Shown here: positions 55,471 through 63,523 of the stretch, piece after piece | Layout: each line of letters begins with the position of its first letter | How positions within the stretch are numbered: position 1 is the first letter of the stretch | Assembly: GCF_018398425.1 (NCBI RefSeq) | Contig: NZ_JADPMV010000001.1 | Span: forward strand, 682,001-746,000 | Length of the DNA: 64,000 bases | Direction of reading: 5' to 3' | Source: Pseudomonas lalucatii | GTDB lineage: Bacteria; Pseudomonadota; Gammaproteobacteria; Pseudomonadales; Pseudomonadaceae | Notes under the pieces: generated by a model | What the model was told of the DNA's origin: nothing | The model's input: only the letters and a program-made list of their open reading frames with translations | The model's database searches: none | Translations under genes and position numbers: made by a program

Positions 55471-56143
55471 AGTGCGCCTGCGCGCGGTTCTTTTCGACAT
55501 GGACGGCACCCTGCTCGACAGCGCGCCGGACTTTATCGCCATCTGCCAGGCGATGCGCGCCGAGCGCGGCCTGGCGCCCATCGCCGACAAGCTGATTCGC
55601 GACCAGATCTCCGGGGGCGCCCGCGCCATGGTCGCCGCCAGCTTCGCCCTGCCCGCCGAGGCCGAGCAGTTCGAGGCCTTGCGCCTGGAGTTCCTCGAGC
55701 GCTACCAGCAGCACTGCGCCGTGCTCACCCGCCCGTTCGACGGCATCGAGCAGCTGCTCGCCGACATCGAGCGGGCCAAGCTGACCTGGGGCGTGGTCAC
55801 CAACAAACCGCTGCGCTATGCCGAGCCGATCATGCAGCAGCTGGGCCTGGCCGAACGCTCGGCGCTGCTGATCTGCCCGGACCATGTGAGCCGCAGCAAG
55901 CCCGACCCGGAACCCATGACCCTGGCCTGCAGCCGCCTGGGCCTGGAGCCGGCCAGCGTGCTGTTCGTCGGCGACGACCTGCGCGACATCGAGTCGGGCC
56001 GCGCCGCCGGCACCCGCACCGCCGCGGTGACCTACGGCTACATCCACCCCGAAGACAACCCGCGCAACTGGGGCGCCGACGTGGTGGTCGACCACCCGCT
56101 GGAATTGCGCGCCGTGCTCGACCGGGCGCTGTGCTCCTGCTGA
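55460..56143 (+). CDS. mupP: MupP, N-acetylmuramic acid 6-phosphate phosphatase (HAD family)
   Basis: This 227-residue phosphoglycolate-phosphatase-like HAD protein has the nucleophile motif [16 protein letters not shown] (residues 9-24), [13 protein letters not shown] (motif II, ~113), [10 protein letters not shown] (motif III Lys, ~148) and [17 protein letters not shown] (motif IV, ~170). MupP acts in the anabolic recycling of cell-wall muropeptides in Pseudomonas. The first codons (ATG ACA CGC CC) are part of the right terminal repeat of the element at 55205-55470, which also supplies AGCGAGGG upstream. A GTG or other internal start at codon 5 or 6 is a possible alternative. Confidence 0.93.
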   Translation: MTRPVRLRAVLFDMDGTLLDSAPDFIAICQAMRAERGLAPIADKLIRDQISGGARAMVAASFALPAEAEQFEALRLEFLERYQQHCAVLTRPFDGIEQLLADIERAKLTWGVVTNKPLRYAEPIMQQLGLAERSALLICPDHVSRSKPDPEPMTLACSRLGLEPASVLFVGDDLRDIESGRAAGTRTAAVTYGYIHPEDNPRNWGADVVVDHPLELRAVLDRALCSC

Positions 56144-56230
56144 GGCGCCACCGCTCTCATCGACGCGCGGCAGCAGCCCGGGCCAACCACTAAACTCAGC
56201 CAACCCCACGCATAAACGAGGCGCTTCCCC

Positions 56231-56971
56231 ATGTTCGACTACTCCGCCCGTCCCGACCTGCTCAAGGATCGCGTGATTCTGGTCACCGGCGCCGGTCGCG
56301 GGATCGGCGCCGCCGCCGCCCAGACCTTCGCCGCCCATGGCGCCACCGTGCTGCTGCTGGGCAAGACCGAAGAACACCTGAGCCGGGTCTACGACCGCAT
56401 AGAGGCGGCCGGCCAGCCGCAGCCGGCGGTGATCCCCTTCAACCTGGAAACCGCCCTGCCGCACCAGTACGACGAACTGGCGGCGATGATCGAGCGCGAG
56501 TTCGGCAAGCTCGACGGCCTGCTGCACAACGCCTCGATCATCGGCCCGCGCACGCCGCTGGAACAGCTCTCCGGCGACAACTTCATGCGCGTGATGCAGG
56601 TCAACGTCAACGCCACCTTCATGCTCACCAGCACCCTGCTGCCGCTGCTCAAGCTCGCCCCGGACGCCTCGGTGGTGTTCACCTCCAGCAGCGTCGGCCG
56701 CAAGGGTCGCGCCTACTGGGGCGCCTACGCGGTGTCCAAGTTCGCCACCGAGGGCCTGATGCAGGTGCTGGCCGACGAACTCGACGGCGTCGCCAGCGTG
56801 CGCGCCAACAGCGTCAACCCGGGCGCGACCCGCACCGACATGCGCGCCCAGGCCTATCCGGGCGAGAACCCGGCAAACAACCCGGCCCCCGAGGCGATCA
56901 TGCCGGTGTACCTGTACCTGATGGGCCCCGACAGCAATGGCGTCAACGGCCAGGCCTTCGACGCCCAGTAG
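56231..56971 (+). CDS. YciK-family SDR oxidoreductase
   Basis: This 246-residue classical SDR has VTGAGRGIGAAAAQTFAAHG at residue 18, LHNASIIGPRTPLEQL (~98), the Ser in FTSSSVGRKGRAYWGAY and Tyr-Lys in YAVSKFATEGL (~167), plus NPGATRTDMRAQAYPGE near the C-terminus, which is characteristic of YciK. It follows mupP by 87 bases as in PAO1 (PA3173). The natural substrate is unknown. GAGGCG lies about 8 bases before the ATG. A 12-base perfect stem follows the gene. Confidence 0.92.
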   Translation: MFDYSARPDLLKDRVILVTGAGRGIGAAAAQTFAAHGATVLLLGKTEEHLSRVYDRIEAAGQPQPAVIPFNLETALPHQYDELAAMIEREFGKLDGLLHNASIIGPRTPLEQLSGDNFMRVMQVNVNATFMLTSTLLPLLKLAPDASVVFTSSSVGRKGRAYWGAYAVSKFATEGLMQVLADELDGVASVRANSVNPGATRTDMRAQAYPGENPANNPAPEAIMPVYLYLMGPDSNGVNGQAFDAQ

Positions 56972-57014
56972 GAACTGGCATTGGCGCCGGACGGCAATAA
57001 ATTGACGCGTCGCC

Positions 57015-57042
57015 GCATGCCGGCAAGGGATTGCCGGCATGC
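57015..57042. other. 12-bp perfect stem-loop downstream of the yciK-like gene
   Basis: GCATGCCGGCAA (57015-57026) and TTGCCGGCATGC (57031-57042) pair with a 4-base loop. No T run follows on either strand, so it is not a canonical terminator; it may end or stabilise the upstream mRNA, or be a repeat element. Confidence 0.5.
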
Positions 57043-57195
57043 AGTCATGTCAAACGGCCACTAGCGGCAAAGTGCCTTTGCGCTAAATGCGTAAGCGACT
57101 GACTTAAAAGGGTTTTTTGGCCACTCTCAAGCCTTGGCACGATATTCGCTGCTACCCCTCTGTCCACGCACTGAAGCGCCAGAGGTTTTGCGTTT

Positions 57196-58122
57196 ATGGG
57201 TCCCTCAAGCCAGACCAACACCATAGATTTCGATGCGGCCAAGCTGAAGCGCCTGGGCTTCTCCAATCAGCATCCCCGCCCCCTGCGCCGCACCAGCCTG
57301 GTCCAGCTGCGCCAGCAGCTCGCCCTGCAGCTGCAGACCAGCCTGGACGCCGAACGCGTGCTCTCGCTGTTCTTCGCCGCCGTGCAGCGCCTGGTGCCGC
57401 TGGACGCCTTGAGCTACCAGCAGCCGATCAGCGACCTGCGCCTGGAACTGGGCGAACGCGCCAGCCACTCCGCCGCCTACCGCCTCAGCCATGACGGCGA
57501 ATACCTCGGCGAACTGGTGTTCCGTCGCCGGCTGCGCTTCAGCGAGGAGGAGCTGGCCCAGCTCGAGTCGTTGCTGGCCAGCCTGCTGTTTCCCCTGCGC
57601 AACGCCCTGCTCTATCGCGCCGCCATCCAGGATGCCCTGCGCGACCCGCTGACCGGCGCCGGCAACCGCGTCGCCATGGACCAGACCCTGGCCCGCGAGG
57701 TCGAACTGGCGCGACGCAACCTGCTGCCGCTGTCCGTGCTGATGCTCGACCTCGATCACTTCAAGCAGGTCAACGACAGGCACGGCCACAGCGTCGGCGA
57801 CGAAGTCCTCAAGGCCGTCGCCAATACCCTGAAGAACCAGCTGCGCAACGTCGACATGGTGTTCCGCTACGGCGGCGAGGAATTTCTCGTGCTGCTGTCC
57901 GGCACCCCTCGGGAGGCCGCCGGCATGATCGGCGAGCGCCTGCGCCATGCCGTGCTGGAATTGCAGTGCCTGGCCCAGGGCCACCCCATCGAGCTGTCGA
58001 TCAGTCTCGGCTGCGCCACCCTGCTGCCGGGCGAGGCGGCGGAGAGCCTGCTGCGCCGCGCCGACAGTGCGCTCTATGTGGCCAAGCGCAAGGGCCGCAA
58101 CCGCCTGACCATGGCCGGCTGA
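57196..58122 (+). CDS. GGDEF-domain diguanylate cyclase
   Basis: This 308-residue protein has an N-terminal ~130-residue GAF-like segment (QTSLDAERVLSLFFAAVQRL) and a C-terminal GGDEF domain (~140-305) with DPLTGAGNRVAMD, LMLDLDHFKQVNDRHGHSVG and the active-site RYGGEEFLVLLSG. The inhibitory-site motif RNVD lies five residues before GGEEF. It is expected to make cyclic di-GMP in the cytoplasm and to be product-inhibited. No membrane segment is present. The PAO1 counterpart is PA3177. It ends at a strong terminator shared with rluB. Confidence 0.93.
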   Translation: MGPSSQTNTIDFDAAKLKRLGFSNQHPRPLRRTSLVQLRQQLALQLQTSLDAERVLSLFFAAVQRLVPLDALSYQQPISDLRLELGERASHSAAYRLSHDGEYLGELVFRRRLRFSEEELAQLESLLASLLFPLRNALLYRAAIQDALRDPLTGAGNRVAMDQTLAREVELARRNLLPLSVLMLDLDHFKQVNDRHGHSVGDEVLKAVANTLKNQLRNVDMVFRYGGEEFLVLLSGTPREAAGMIGERLRHAVLELQCLAQGHPIELSISLGCATLLPGEAAESLLRRADSALYVAKRKGRNRLTMAG

Positions 58123-58136
58123 CAAGGCCTGGACGC

Positions 58137-58165
58137 AAAAAAGGGGCTCGAAGAGCCCCTTTTTT
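58137..58165. terminator. Bidirectional rho-independent terminator between the GGDEF gene and rluB
   Basis: GGGGCTC/GAGCCCC with a 3-base loop is flanked by six A and six T, so it can end both convergent genes. It lies 14 bases after the GGDEF gene stop and 25 bases after rluB's stop on the other strand. Confidence 0.88.
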
Positions 58166-58190
58166 CTGCACCTGGTACCGCACCGGCCCC

Positions 58191-59309
58191 TTACTGCGGT
58201 TTGCGGCTACCGCGACCCGAGCCTGGACGCTGGCCTTCACCGGCCGACGGGCCGCGCCGCTTGACGGGCGCGCCCGCAGGCTTGCGCGCCGGACGGTCGG
58301 CCAGTTCGACGCCCGGACGCTCCTGGCGAGGCTTGCCCGGACGCTTCTTGTGCGTGTCCTGGGGGCGCTCGGCCACCGGCGTGCCCCGCCCGGATCGGCT
58401 CGACTCGCCCTCGGCCGGACCACCGTGGGCCGGACGCAGGGTGCGCGGCGGGCGCTCGCCACGCCCCACCGGCTTGGCCGACTTGCGCTGCAGGCGATCG
58501 AGCTTGTCGCGCACCTTCTCCTTCATCTGCGGCAGGGCCTGGGGCTTGAGGCCGACTTCCTCGCTGAGAATGTCCACCTCGCGCTGGCTCATTTCCCGCC
58601 AGCGTCCCATGGTCAGGTCGGAGGTCAGGAACACCGGGCCGAAGCGCACCCGCTTCAGGCGACTGACCACCAGCCCCTGGGATTCCCACAGGCGGCGCAC
58701 CTCGCGGTTGCGCCCTTCCATGACCACGCAGTGATACCAGTGGTTGAAGCCCTCGCCGCCCGGCGCTTCCTTGATGTCGGTGAACTTGGCCGGGCCGTCC
58801 TCGAGCATCACCCCGGCCTTGAGGCGCTCGATCATCTCCTCGTCGACCTCGCCGCGCACGCGCACGGCATACTCGCGGTCCATCTGGTAGGAGGGGTGCA
58901 TCAGCCGATTGGCCAGCTCGCCATCGGTGGTGAACATCAGCAGGCCGGTGGTGTTGATGTCGAGGCGGCCGATATTGATCCAGCGTCCGTCCTTCGGCCG
59001 CGGCAGGCGGTCGAACACGGTCGGCCGGCCCTCGGGATCGTCGCGGGTGCAGATCTCGCCATCCGGCTTGTTGTAGATCAGCACGCGACGCACGCTTTCC
59101 GCGGCCTCTTCGCGCTTGATCAGCCGGCCATCGACGGCGATGGCGTCATGCAGGTCGACCCGCGCGCCGAGGCTGGCGGTGGCGCCATTGACCTTGACCC
59201 GGCCCTGGTCGATCCAGGCCTCGATTTCCCGGCGCGAGGCCAGGCCCATGCGGGCCAGGACCTTCTGCAGCTTCTCGCCAGCGGGGCTACGTTGTTCGGA
59301 TTCACTCAT
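58191..59309 (-). CDS. rluB: 23S rRNA pseudouridine-2605 synthase RluB
   Basis: This 372-residue protein starts at MSESEQRSPAGEKLQKVLAR (ATG 59309, GAGGTG upstream). It has an S4 domain (~12-70), the RsuA/RluB catalytic GRLDINTTGLLMFTTDGELA with active Asp (~118) and RNREVRRLWESQGLVVSRL (~195). The last ~110 residues (from ~265) are a Pro/Arg/Gly/Lys-rich disordered tail (KKRPGKPRQERPG and the like), longer than in Escherichia coli RluB, likely an RNA-contacting extension. It modifies uridine in helix 93 of 23S rRNA. It lies downstream of scpB with 149 bases between. Confidence 0.94.
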   Translation of the reverse strand: MSESEQRSPAGEKLQKVLARMGLASRREIEAWIDQGRVKVNGATASLGARVDLHDAIAVDGRLIKREEAAESVRRVLIYNKPDGEICTRDDPEGRPTVFDRLPRPKDGRWINIGRLDINTTGLLMFTTDGELANRLMHPSYQMDREYAVRVRGEVDEEMIERLKAGVMLEDGPAKFTDIKEAPGGEGFNHWYHCVVMEGRNREVRRLWESQGLVVSRLKRVRFGPVFLTSDLTMGRWREMSQREVDILSEEVGLKPQALPQMKEKVRDKLDRLQRKSAKPVGRGERPPRTLRPAHGGPAEGESSRSGRGTPVAERPQDTHKKRPGKPRQERPGVELADRPARKPAGAPVKRRGPSAGEGQRPGSGRGSRKPQ

Positions 59310-59458
59310 CTGGGCACCTCCCGGTGTTTCTCTAGTGAGGGACGACGGCATGTCGTCGAAAGGGCGCGCATCATACGCCGATCGCCGGCCGTGCGCACGG
59401 GTTGAGACTAGTCGCAGGGCGACTGTCCGTCAGTTTCCCAGCGCAGCCGGAGCCGCGC

Positions 59459-60247
59459 TCAACGCTCGCCGATATCCGCCTCGTCCGCCTGCTCCTGAAC
59501 GGCCGGCGCGGCGTCCATCCCGGACTCGGGCAAATCGTCGAAATCGCTCTTGAGCCCCTGCTCCATGGCGTCCAGTTCGGCCAGCAGGCTGCCGAAGCTG
59601 GTTTCCCCGCGCGCCATCTCGACCGGCACCTCGCTCGCCAGGTCGGCGCGCGCCTGCAACTCGGCCGGCACCGCCGGCTCGTCGTCCAGGCCCAGCGGCT
59701 CCGGTTCCAGTTCGCGCAGCGCCGCCAACGGCGGCAGCTCGTCGAGGCTCTTGAGGTTGAAATGGTCGAGAAAGGCCTTGGTGGTGGCGAACATCGCCGG
59801 CCTGCCCGGCACGTCGCGGTGGCCGACCACACGGACCCACTCGCGCTCCAGCAGGGTCTTGACGATCTGGCTGTTGACCGCCACCCCGCGCACGTCCTCG
59901 ATCTCGCCACGGGTGATCGGCTGTCGGTAGGCGATCAGCGCCAGGGTCTCCAGCATGGCCCGGGAATAGCGCTGCGGCCGCTCCTCCCACAGGCGGCCGA
60001 CCCAGGGCGCGAAACGCTCGCGCACCTGCAGGCGGTAACCCGAGGCCACCTCCTTGAGCTCGAAGGCACGCCCCTCGCAGGACTGCCGCAGGCACTCCAG
60101 AGCCTCCTTGAACAGCGCGGACGATGGCCGCTCGCGCTCCTCGAACAGCTCGTACAGGCGCTCCAGGGATTGCGCCTTGCCGGACGCCAGGAGGAAGGCT
60201 TCCAGCAGGCTGGCCAGTTCGCGGGGATCGCTCAGGTTCATCGTCAT
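59459..60247 (-). CDS. scpB: Segregation and condensation protein B
   Basis: This 262-residue ScpB has two winged-helix domains: NLSDPRELASLLEAFLLASG at the start, ALECLRQSCEGRAFELKEVA, and the conserved RYSRAMLETLALIAYRQPIT (~90) and RGVAVNSQIVKTLLE (~120). The C-terminal ~90 residues are acidic and low in structure. ScpB binds ScpA and the SMC complex in chromosome condensation. The ATG overlaps the scpA stop by 4 bases; an internal ATG two codons later is possible. Confidence 0.95.
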   Translation of the reverse strand: MTMNLSDPRELASLLEAFLLASGKAQSLERLYELFEERERPSSALFKEALECLRQSCEGRAFELKEVASGYRLQVRERFAPWVGRLWEERPQRYSRAMLETLALIAYRQPITRGEIEDVRGVAVNSQIVKTLLEREWVRVVGHRDVPGRPAMFATTKAFLDHFNLKSLDELPPLAALRELEPEPLGLDDEPAVPAELQARADLASEVPVEMARGETSFGSLLAELDAMEQGLKSDFDDLPESGMDAAPAVQEQADEADIGER

Positions 60248-61071
60248 TCAGCTCGCGCACGCACGTGGATAGGCCCGAAGGCCTCATTCTGCACCAGCTC
60301 GACCAGGGATTCCTTGATCAATTCGAGCACCGCCATGAAGGTCACCACCACCCCCAGGCGCCCTTCCTCCGCCGCGAACAGCTCGACGAACGGCACGAAA
60401 CCGCCGCCCTTGAGGCGCTCGAGCACCTCGCTCATGCGTTCGCGGGTCGACAGCGCCTCGCGGATCACCTGGTGACTCTCGAACATGTCGGCCCGCCGCA
60501 GCACCTCGGCCATCGACAGCAGCAGCTCTTCCAGACCGACCTCCGGCAGCAGCTTGCGCGCCCGCGCCTGCGGCGCCTCCAGCTGCGGCACCGTGTGATC
60601 GCGGCCGACCCGCGGCAGCAGGTCGATGCCCTCGGCGGCGGCCTTGTAGCGCTCGTACTCCTGCAGCCGGCGAATCAGCTCGGCACGGGGATCGTCCTCG
60701 TCCTCCGGCGCCTCGCTGGAGCGCGGCAGCAGCATGCGCGACTTGATCTCGGCGAGCATGGCGGCCATCACCAGGTACTCGGCGGCCAGCTCCAGGCGCA
60801 CCGACTGCATCAGCTCGACGTAGCCCATGTACTGCCGGGTGATCTCCGCCACCGGGATGTCCAGCACGTCGATGTTCTGCTTGCGGATCAGGTACAGCAG
60901 CAGGTCCAGGGGCCCCTCGAAGGCCTCGAGAAACACCTCCAGGGCGTCCGGCGGGATATACAGGTCCAGCGGCAGCTCGGTGACGGCCTGGCCATAGACC
61001 AGGGCGAACGGCAGCTCCTGCTGGGCGCCGGCCTGGCTATCGGCGGGTTCTTCGGGCGGCGCTGGGCACAT
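60244..61071 (-). CDS. scpA: Segregation and condensation protein A
   Basis: This 275-residue kleisin contains EAFEGPLDLLLYLIRKQNID (~50), the conserved ScpA N-terminal segment, ITRQYMGYVELMQ and AAEYLVMAAMLAEIKSRMLL, and a C-terminal winged helix (ILE/LIKESLVELVQNEAFGP). It bridges SMC heads together with ScpB. GGAGACCT lies 6 bases before its ATG, 12 bases after trpS, so scpA and scpB probably follow trpS in one operon. The first ~30 residues (PPEEPADSQAG) are variable. Confidence 0.95.
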   Translation of the reverse strand: MCPAPPEEPADSQAGAQQELPFALVYGQAVTELPLDLYIPPDALEVFLEAFEGPLDLLLYLIRKQNIDVLDIPVAEITRQYMGYVELMQSVRLELAAEYLVMAAMLAEIKSRMLLPRSSEAPEDEDDPRAELIRRLQEYERYKAAAEGIDLLPRVGRDHTVPQLEAPQARARKLLPEVGLEELLLSMAEVLRRADMFESHQVIREALSTRERMSEVLERLKGGGFVPFVELFAAEEGRLGVVVTFMAVLELIKESLVELVQNEAFGPIHVRARAE

Positions 61072-61083
61072 ACAGGTCTCCGC

Positions 61084-62298
61084 TCAGCGGTAGTTCATGC
61101 CCATGGCCAGACGCACCTCGGCCAGGGTTTCGCGGGCCTCGTCGCGGGCGCGCTCGGCGCCTTCGGCGAGAATCCTGCGCACCAGGTCGGGGTCGCTCTG
61201 ATAGTCGGCGGCGCGCACCTGCAGCGGCTTGAGTTCCTCCTGCACCGCCTCGATCAACGGCCCCTTGCACTCCAGGCAGCCGATGCCCGCGCTCTGGCAG
61301 CCCTGCTGCACCCACGCGCAGGTCTGCTCGCTGGAATACACCTGGTGCAGGGGCCACACCGGGCAGTGCGCCGGGTTGCCCGGGTCGCTGCGGTGCACCC
61401 GGGCCGGATCGGTCGGCATGCGCCTGATCTTCTCCTCGACCTCGATGGCGCTGTCGCGCAGGAAAATCGCGTTGCCATTGCTGTTGGACATCTTGCCGCC
61501 GTCGAGCCCCGACAGCTTCGGCGCCTCGCTGAGCAGGGCCTGGGGCTCGGGCAGCAGCACCTTGCCACCCCCTTCCAGGTAGCCGAACAGACGCTCCTTG
61601 TCGCCCAGGGTGATGGTCTGCTGCTCCTTGAGCAGCGCCCGGGCGGTTTCCAGGGCCTCGACGTCGCCCTGCTGCTGAAAGGCCTTGCGCAGGTTGTTGT
61701 ACAGGGTCGCGGTCTTCTTGCCGAGCTTGCCGATGGCCGCCTCGGCCTTGTCTTCGAAGCCCGGCTCGCGGCCGTACAGGTGATTGAAGCGCCGTGCCAC
61801 CTCGCGGGCGAATTCGATGTGCGCCACCTGGTCGGCGCCGACCGGCACCACCCCGGCGCGGTACAGCAGGATGTCCGCCGCCTGCAACAGGGGGTAGCCG
61901 AGGAAGCCGTAGGTGCCCAGGTCCTTGCCCCGGGGCTGCTCCTGCTGCTCCTTGTAGGACGGCACCCGCTCCAACCAGCTGAGCGGGCAGATCATCGACA
62001 GCAGCAGGTGCAGCTCGGCATGCTCGGGCACCTGGGACTGGATGAACAGGGTCGCCGAGCTGGGGCTGATGCCCGCGGCGAGCCAGTCCACCGCCATGTC
62101 CATGACATGCTGGGAAAGCTGGCCGGCCTGCTCGTAATCGGTGGTGAGCGCATGCCAGTCGACGATGCAGAAATAGCACTCGTAGGCGTGCTGCAACCTG
62201 ACCCAGTTCTTCAGCACACCGTGATAGTGGCCGAGGTGTAAACGGCCACTGGGGCGCATGCCGGACAGCACGCGGCGCTCGGAGTCAACAAGGCTCAA
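61084..62298 (-). CDS. trpS: Tryptophan--tRNA ligase
   Basis: This 404-residue class I synthetase has a HIGH-like signature PSGRLHLGHYHGVLKNW (~18), GADQVAHIEFAREVARRFN (~160) and the KMSKS-like GGKMSNSNGNAIFL (~265). A ~60-residue insertion with RVHRSDPGNPAHCPVWPLHQ and several Cys (CAWVQQGCQSAGIGCLECKG) resembles the zinc/Fe-S-like region of some proteobacterial TrpS. It starts at TTG (62298), with ATG internal only after residue 14. It charges tRNA-Trp. It leads the trpS-scpA-scpB group. Confidence 0.92.
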   Translation of the reverse strand: MSLVDSERRVLSGMRPSGRLHLGHYHGVLKNWVRLQHAYECYFCIVDWHALTTDYEQAGQLSQHVMDMAVDWLAAGISPSSATLFIQSQVPEHAELHLLLSMICPLSWLERVPSYKEQQEQPRGKDLGTYGFLGYPLLQAADILLYRAGVVPVGADQVAHIEFAREVARRFNHLYGREPGFEDKAEAAIGKLGKKTATLYNNLRKAFQQQGDVEALETARALLKEQQTITLGDKERLFGYLEGGGKVLLPEPQALLSEAPKLSGLDGGKMSNSNGNAIFLRDSAIEVEEKIRRMPTDPARVHRSDPGNPAHCPVWPLHQVYSSEQTCAWVQQGCQSAGIGCLECKGPLIEAVQEELKPLQVRAADYQSDPDLVRRILAEGAERARDEARETLAEVRLAMGMNYR

Positions 62299-62499
62299 AC
62301 CGGTTTACCTAAAGGTTCCAACAAGGGCGCGAAGTATAGCGGGGCCGAAGGCCACAACGAAACCGAGACGGCGGGAACCGGTCGGCCGGCATGCCAGTCC
62401 AAACTACGATGCCGGCGGGTGCAGCGAGGAGTACCGGCAGCGGCCCGCACAGCCGCAGCAGGTTGTGCGGCGTCATCGCCCCCGCCCTGGGAGACCCGA

Positions 62500-62856
62500 A
62501 TGAAAACGCCAGCCAAGACCCTAGGCCTCGTCCTGCTGATCGTCGGCCTCAGCGCCGCCCTGGCGGTGCCCGCCCACGCCGAGATGATCGGCACCGCCGA
62601 AGTCCTCGCCGGGCAAACCGGCCAGGCCGACCGCGACACGCTTAAGCAGTTTCTCGAGCGCAGCGACGTAGAGGAAAGACTGCAGGCCATGGATGTGCCC
62701 GCCGCCACGGCCAGGAGCCGCGTCGACGCCCTGACCCCGGCCGAGGCCGCCACCCTCGCCCAACGCATCGACAGCCTGCCGGCCGGCGGCGCGCTCAGCG
62801 GCAACGACGTGATCATCATCCTGCTGGTGGCCATCCTGGTGGTGCTGATCCTCTGA
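62500..62856 (+). CDS. PA2779-family small membrane protein
   Basis: This 118-residue protein has an N-terminal signal segment (MKTPAKTLGLVLLIVGLSAA to AHA, ~27 residues), a helical middle (TLKQFLERSDVEERLQAMDV, ALTPAEAATLAQRIDSLPAGG) and a C-terminal hydrophobic helix VIIILLVAILVVLIL. This plan matches the PA2779 family, of unknown role. In such proteins the middle part lies in the periplasm. It is divergent from trpS (201 bases apart) and convergent with the YciO-like gene, 27 bases away. Confidence 0.85.
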   Translation: MKTPAKTLGLVLLIVGLSAALAVPAHAEMIGTAEVLAGQTGQADRDTLKQFLERSDVEERLQAMDVPAATARSRVDALTPAEAATLAQRIDSLPAGGALSGNDVIIILLVAILVVLIL

Positions 62857-62883
62857 GGCCCGGCGGGCGCCCCGCGACCGACG

Positions 62884-63510
62884 CTACTCCTCGGCGAACG
62901 GTCGCGGATCGCCACAGCCGACGCGCAGCACTTGCACCTCGTCGTCGACCAGGCTGATCACGGTCGAGGCCTCCAGCCCACCGACTCCGCCGTCGATGAT
63001 CAGGTCGACCTGGTGTTCGAGTGCCTTGCGCATCTCGTGCGGGTCGCTCAGCGGCAGCGCATCCCCCGGCAGTACCAGGCTGATGCTCATCAGCGGCTCG
63101 CCGAACTCCTCCAGCAGTGCCAGGGCGATCGGATGGCCGGGCACCCGCAGGCCGATGGTGCGGCGCTTGGGGTGCAGCAGCATGCGCGGCACCTCGCGGG
63201 TGGCATTGAGGATGAAGGTGTAGGGGCCTGGGGTGTGGTTCTTCAGCAGGCGAAAGGCACCGGTATCGACCTTGGCGAACAGGCTGAGCTGCGACAGGTC
63301 GCGGCACAGCAGGGTGAAGTTGTGCTTGTCGTCCAGCTGGCGCAGGCGGCGAATCCGCTCAAGGGCGTTCTTGTCGCCGATACGACAGCCGACGGCATAG
63401 CAGGAATCGGTCGGATAGATCACCACGCCGCCGCCCCTGATGATCTCCACCGCCTGCCTGATCAGGCGCAACTGCGGATTTTCCGGGTGAACCTGGAAAA
63501 ATTGACTCAC
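62884..63510 (-). CDS. YciO/Sua5/YrdC-family protein (L-threonylcarbamoyladenylate synthase-like)
   Basis: This 208-residue protein has VVIYPTDSCYAVGCRIGDKN (~32), KHNFTLLCRDLSQLSLFA (~62), NHTPGPYTFILNATREVPR and KRRTIGLRVPGHPIALALL (~128), a YciO-type YrdC domain. YrdC enzymes make threonylcarbamoyl-AMP for the t6A tRNA modification. YciO members are paralogues with weak or different activity, so the reaction is inferred. I use the GTG at 63510 (reading MSQFFQVHPENPQ); the upstream frame to 63735 overlaps the neighbouring gene and looks non-coding. Confidence 0.88.
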   Translation of the reverse strand: MSQFFQVHPENPQLRLIRQAVEIIRGGGVVIYPTDSCYAVGCRIGDKNALERIRRLRQLDDKHNFTLLCRDLSQLSLFAKVDTGAFRLLKNHTPGPYTFILNATREVPRMLLHPKRRTIGLRVPGHPIALALLEEFGEPLMSISLVLPGDALPLSDPHEMRKALEHQVDLIIDGGVGGLEASTVISLVDDEVQVLRVGCGDPRPFAEE

Positions 63511-63523
63511 GCTGACTCCCTGT

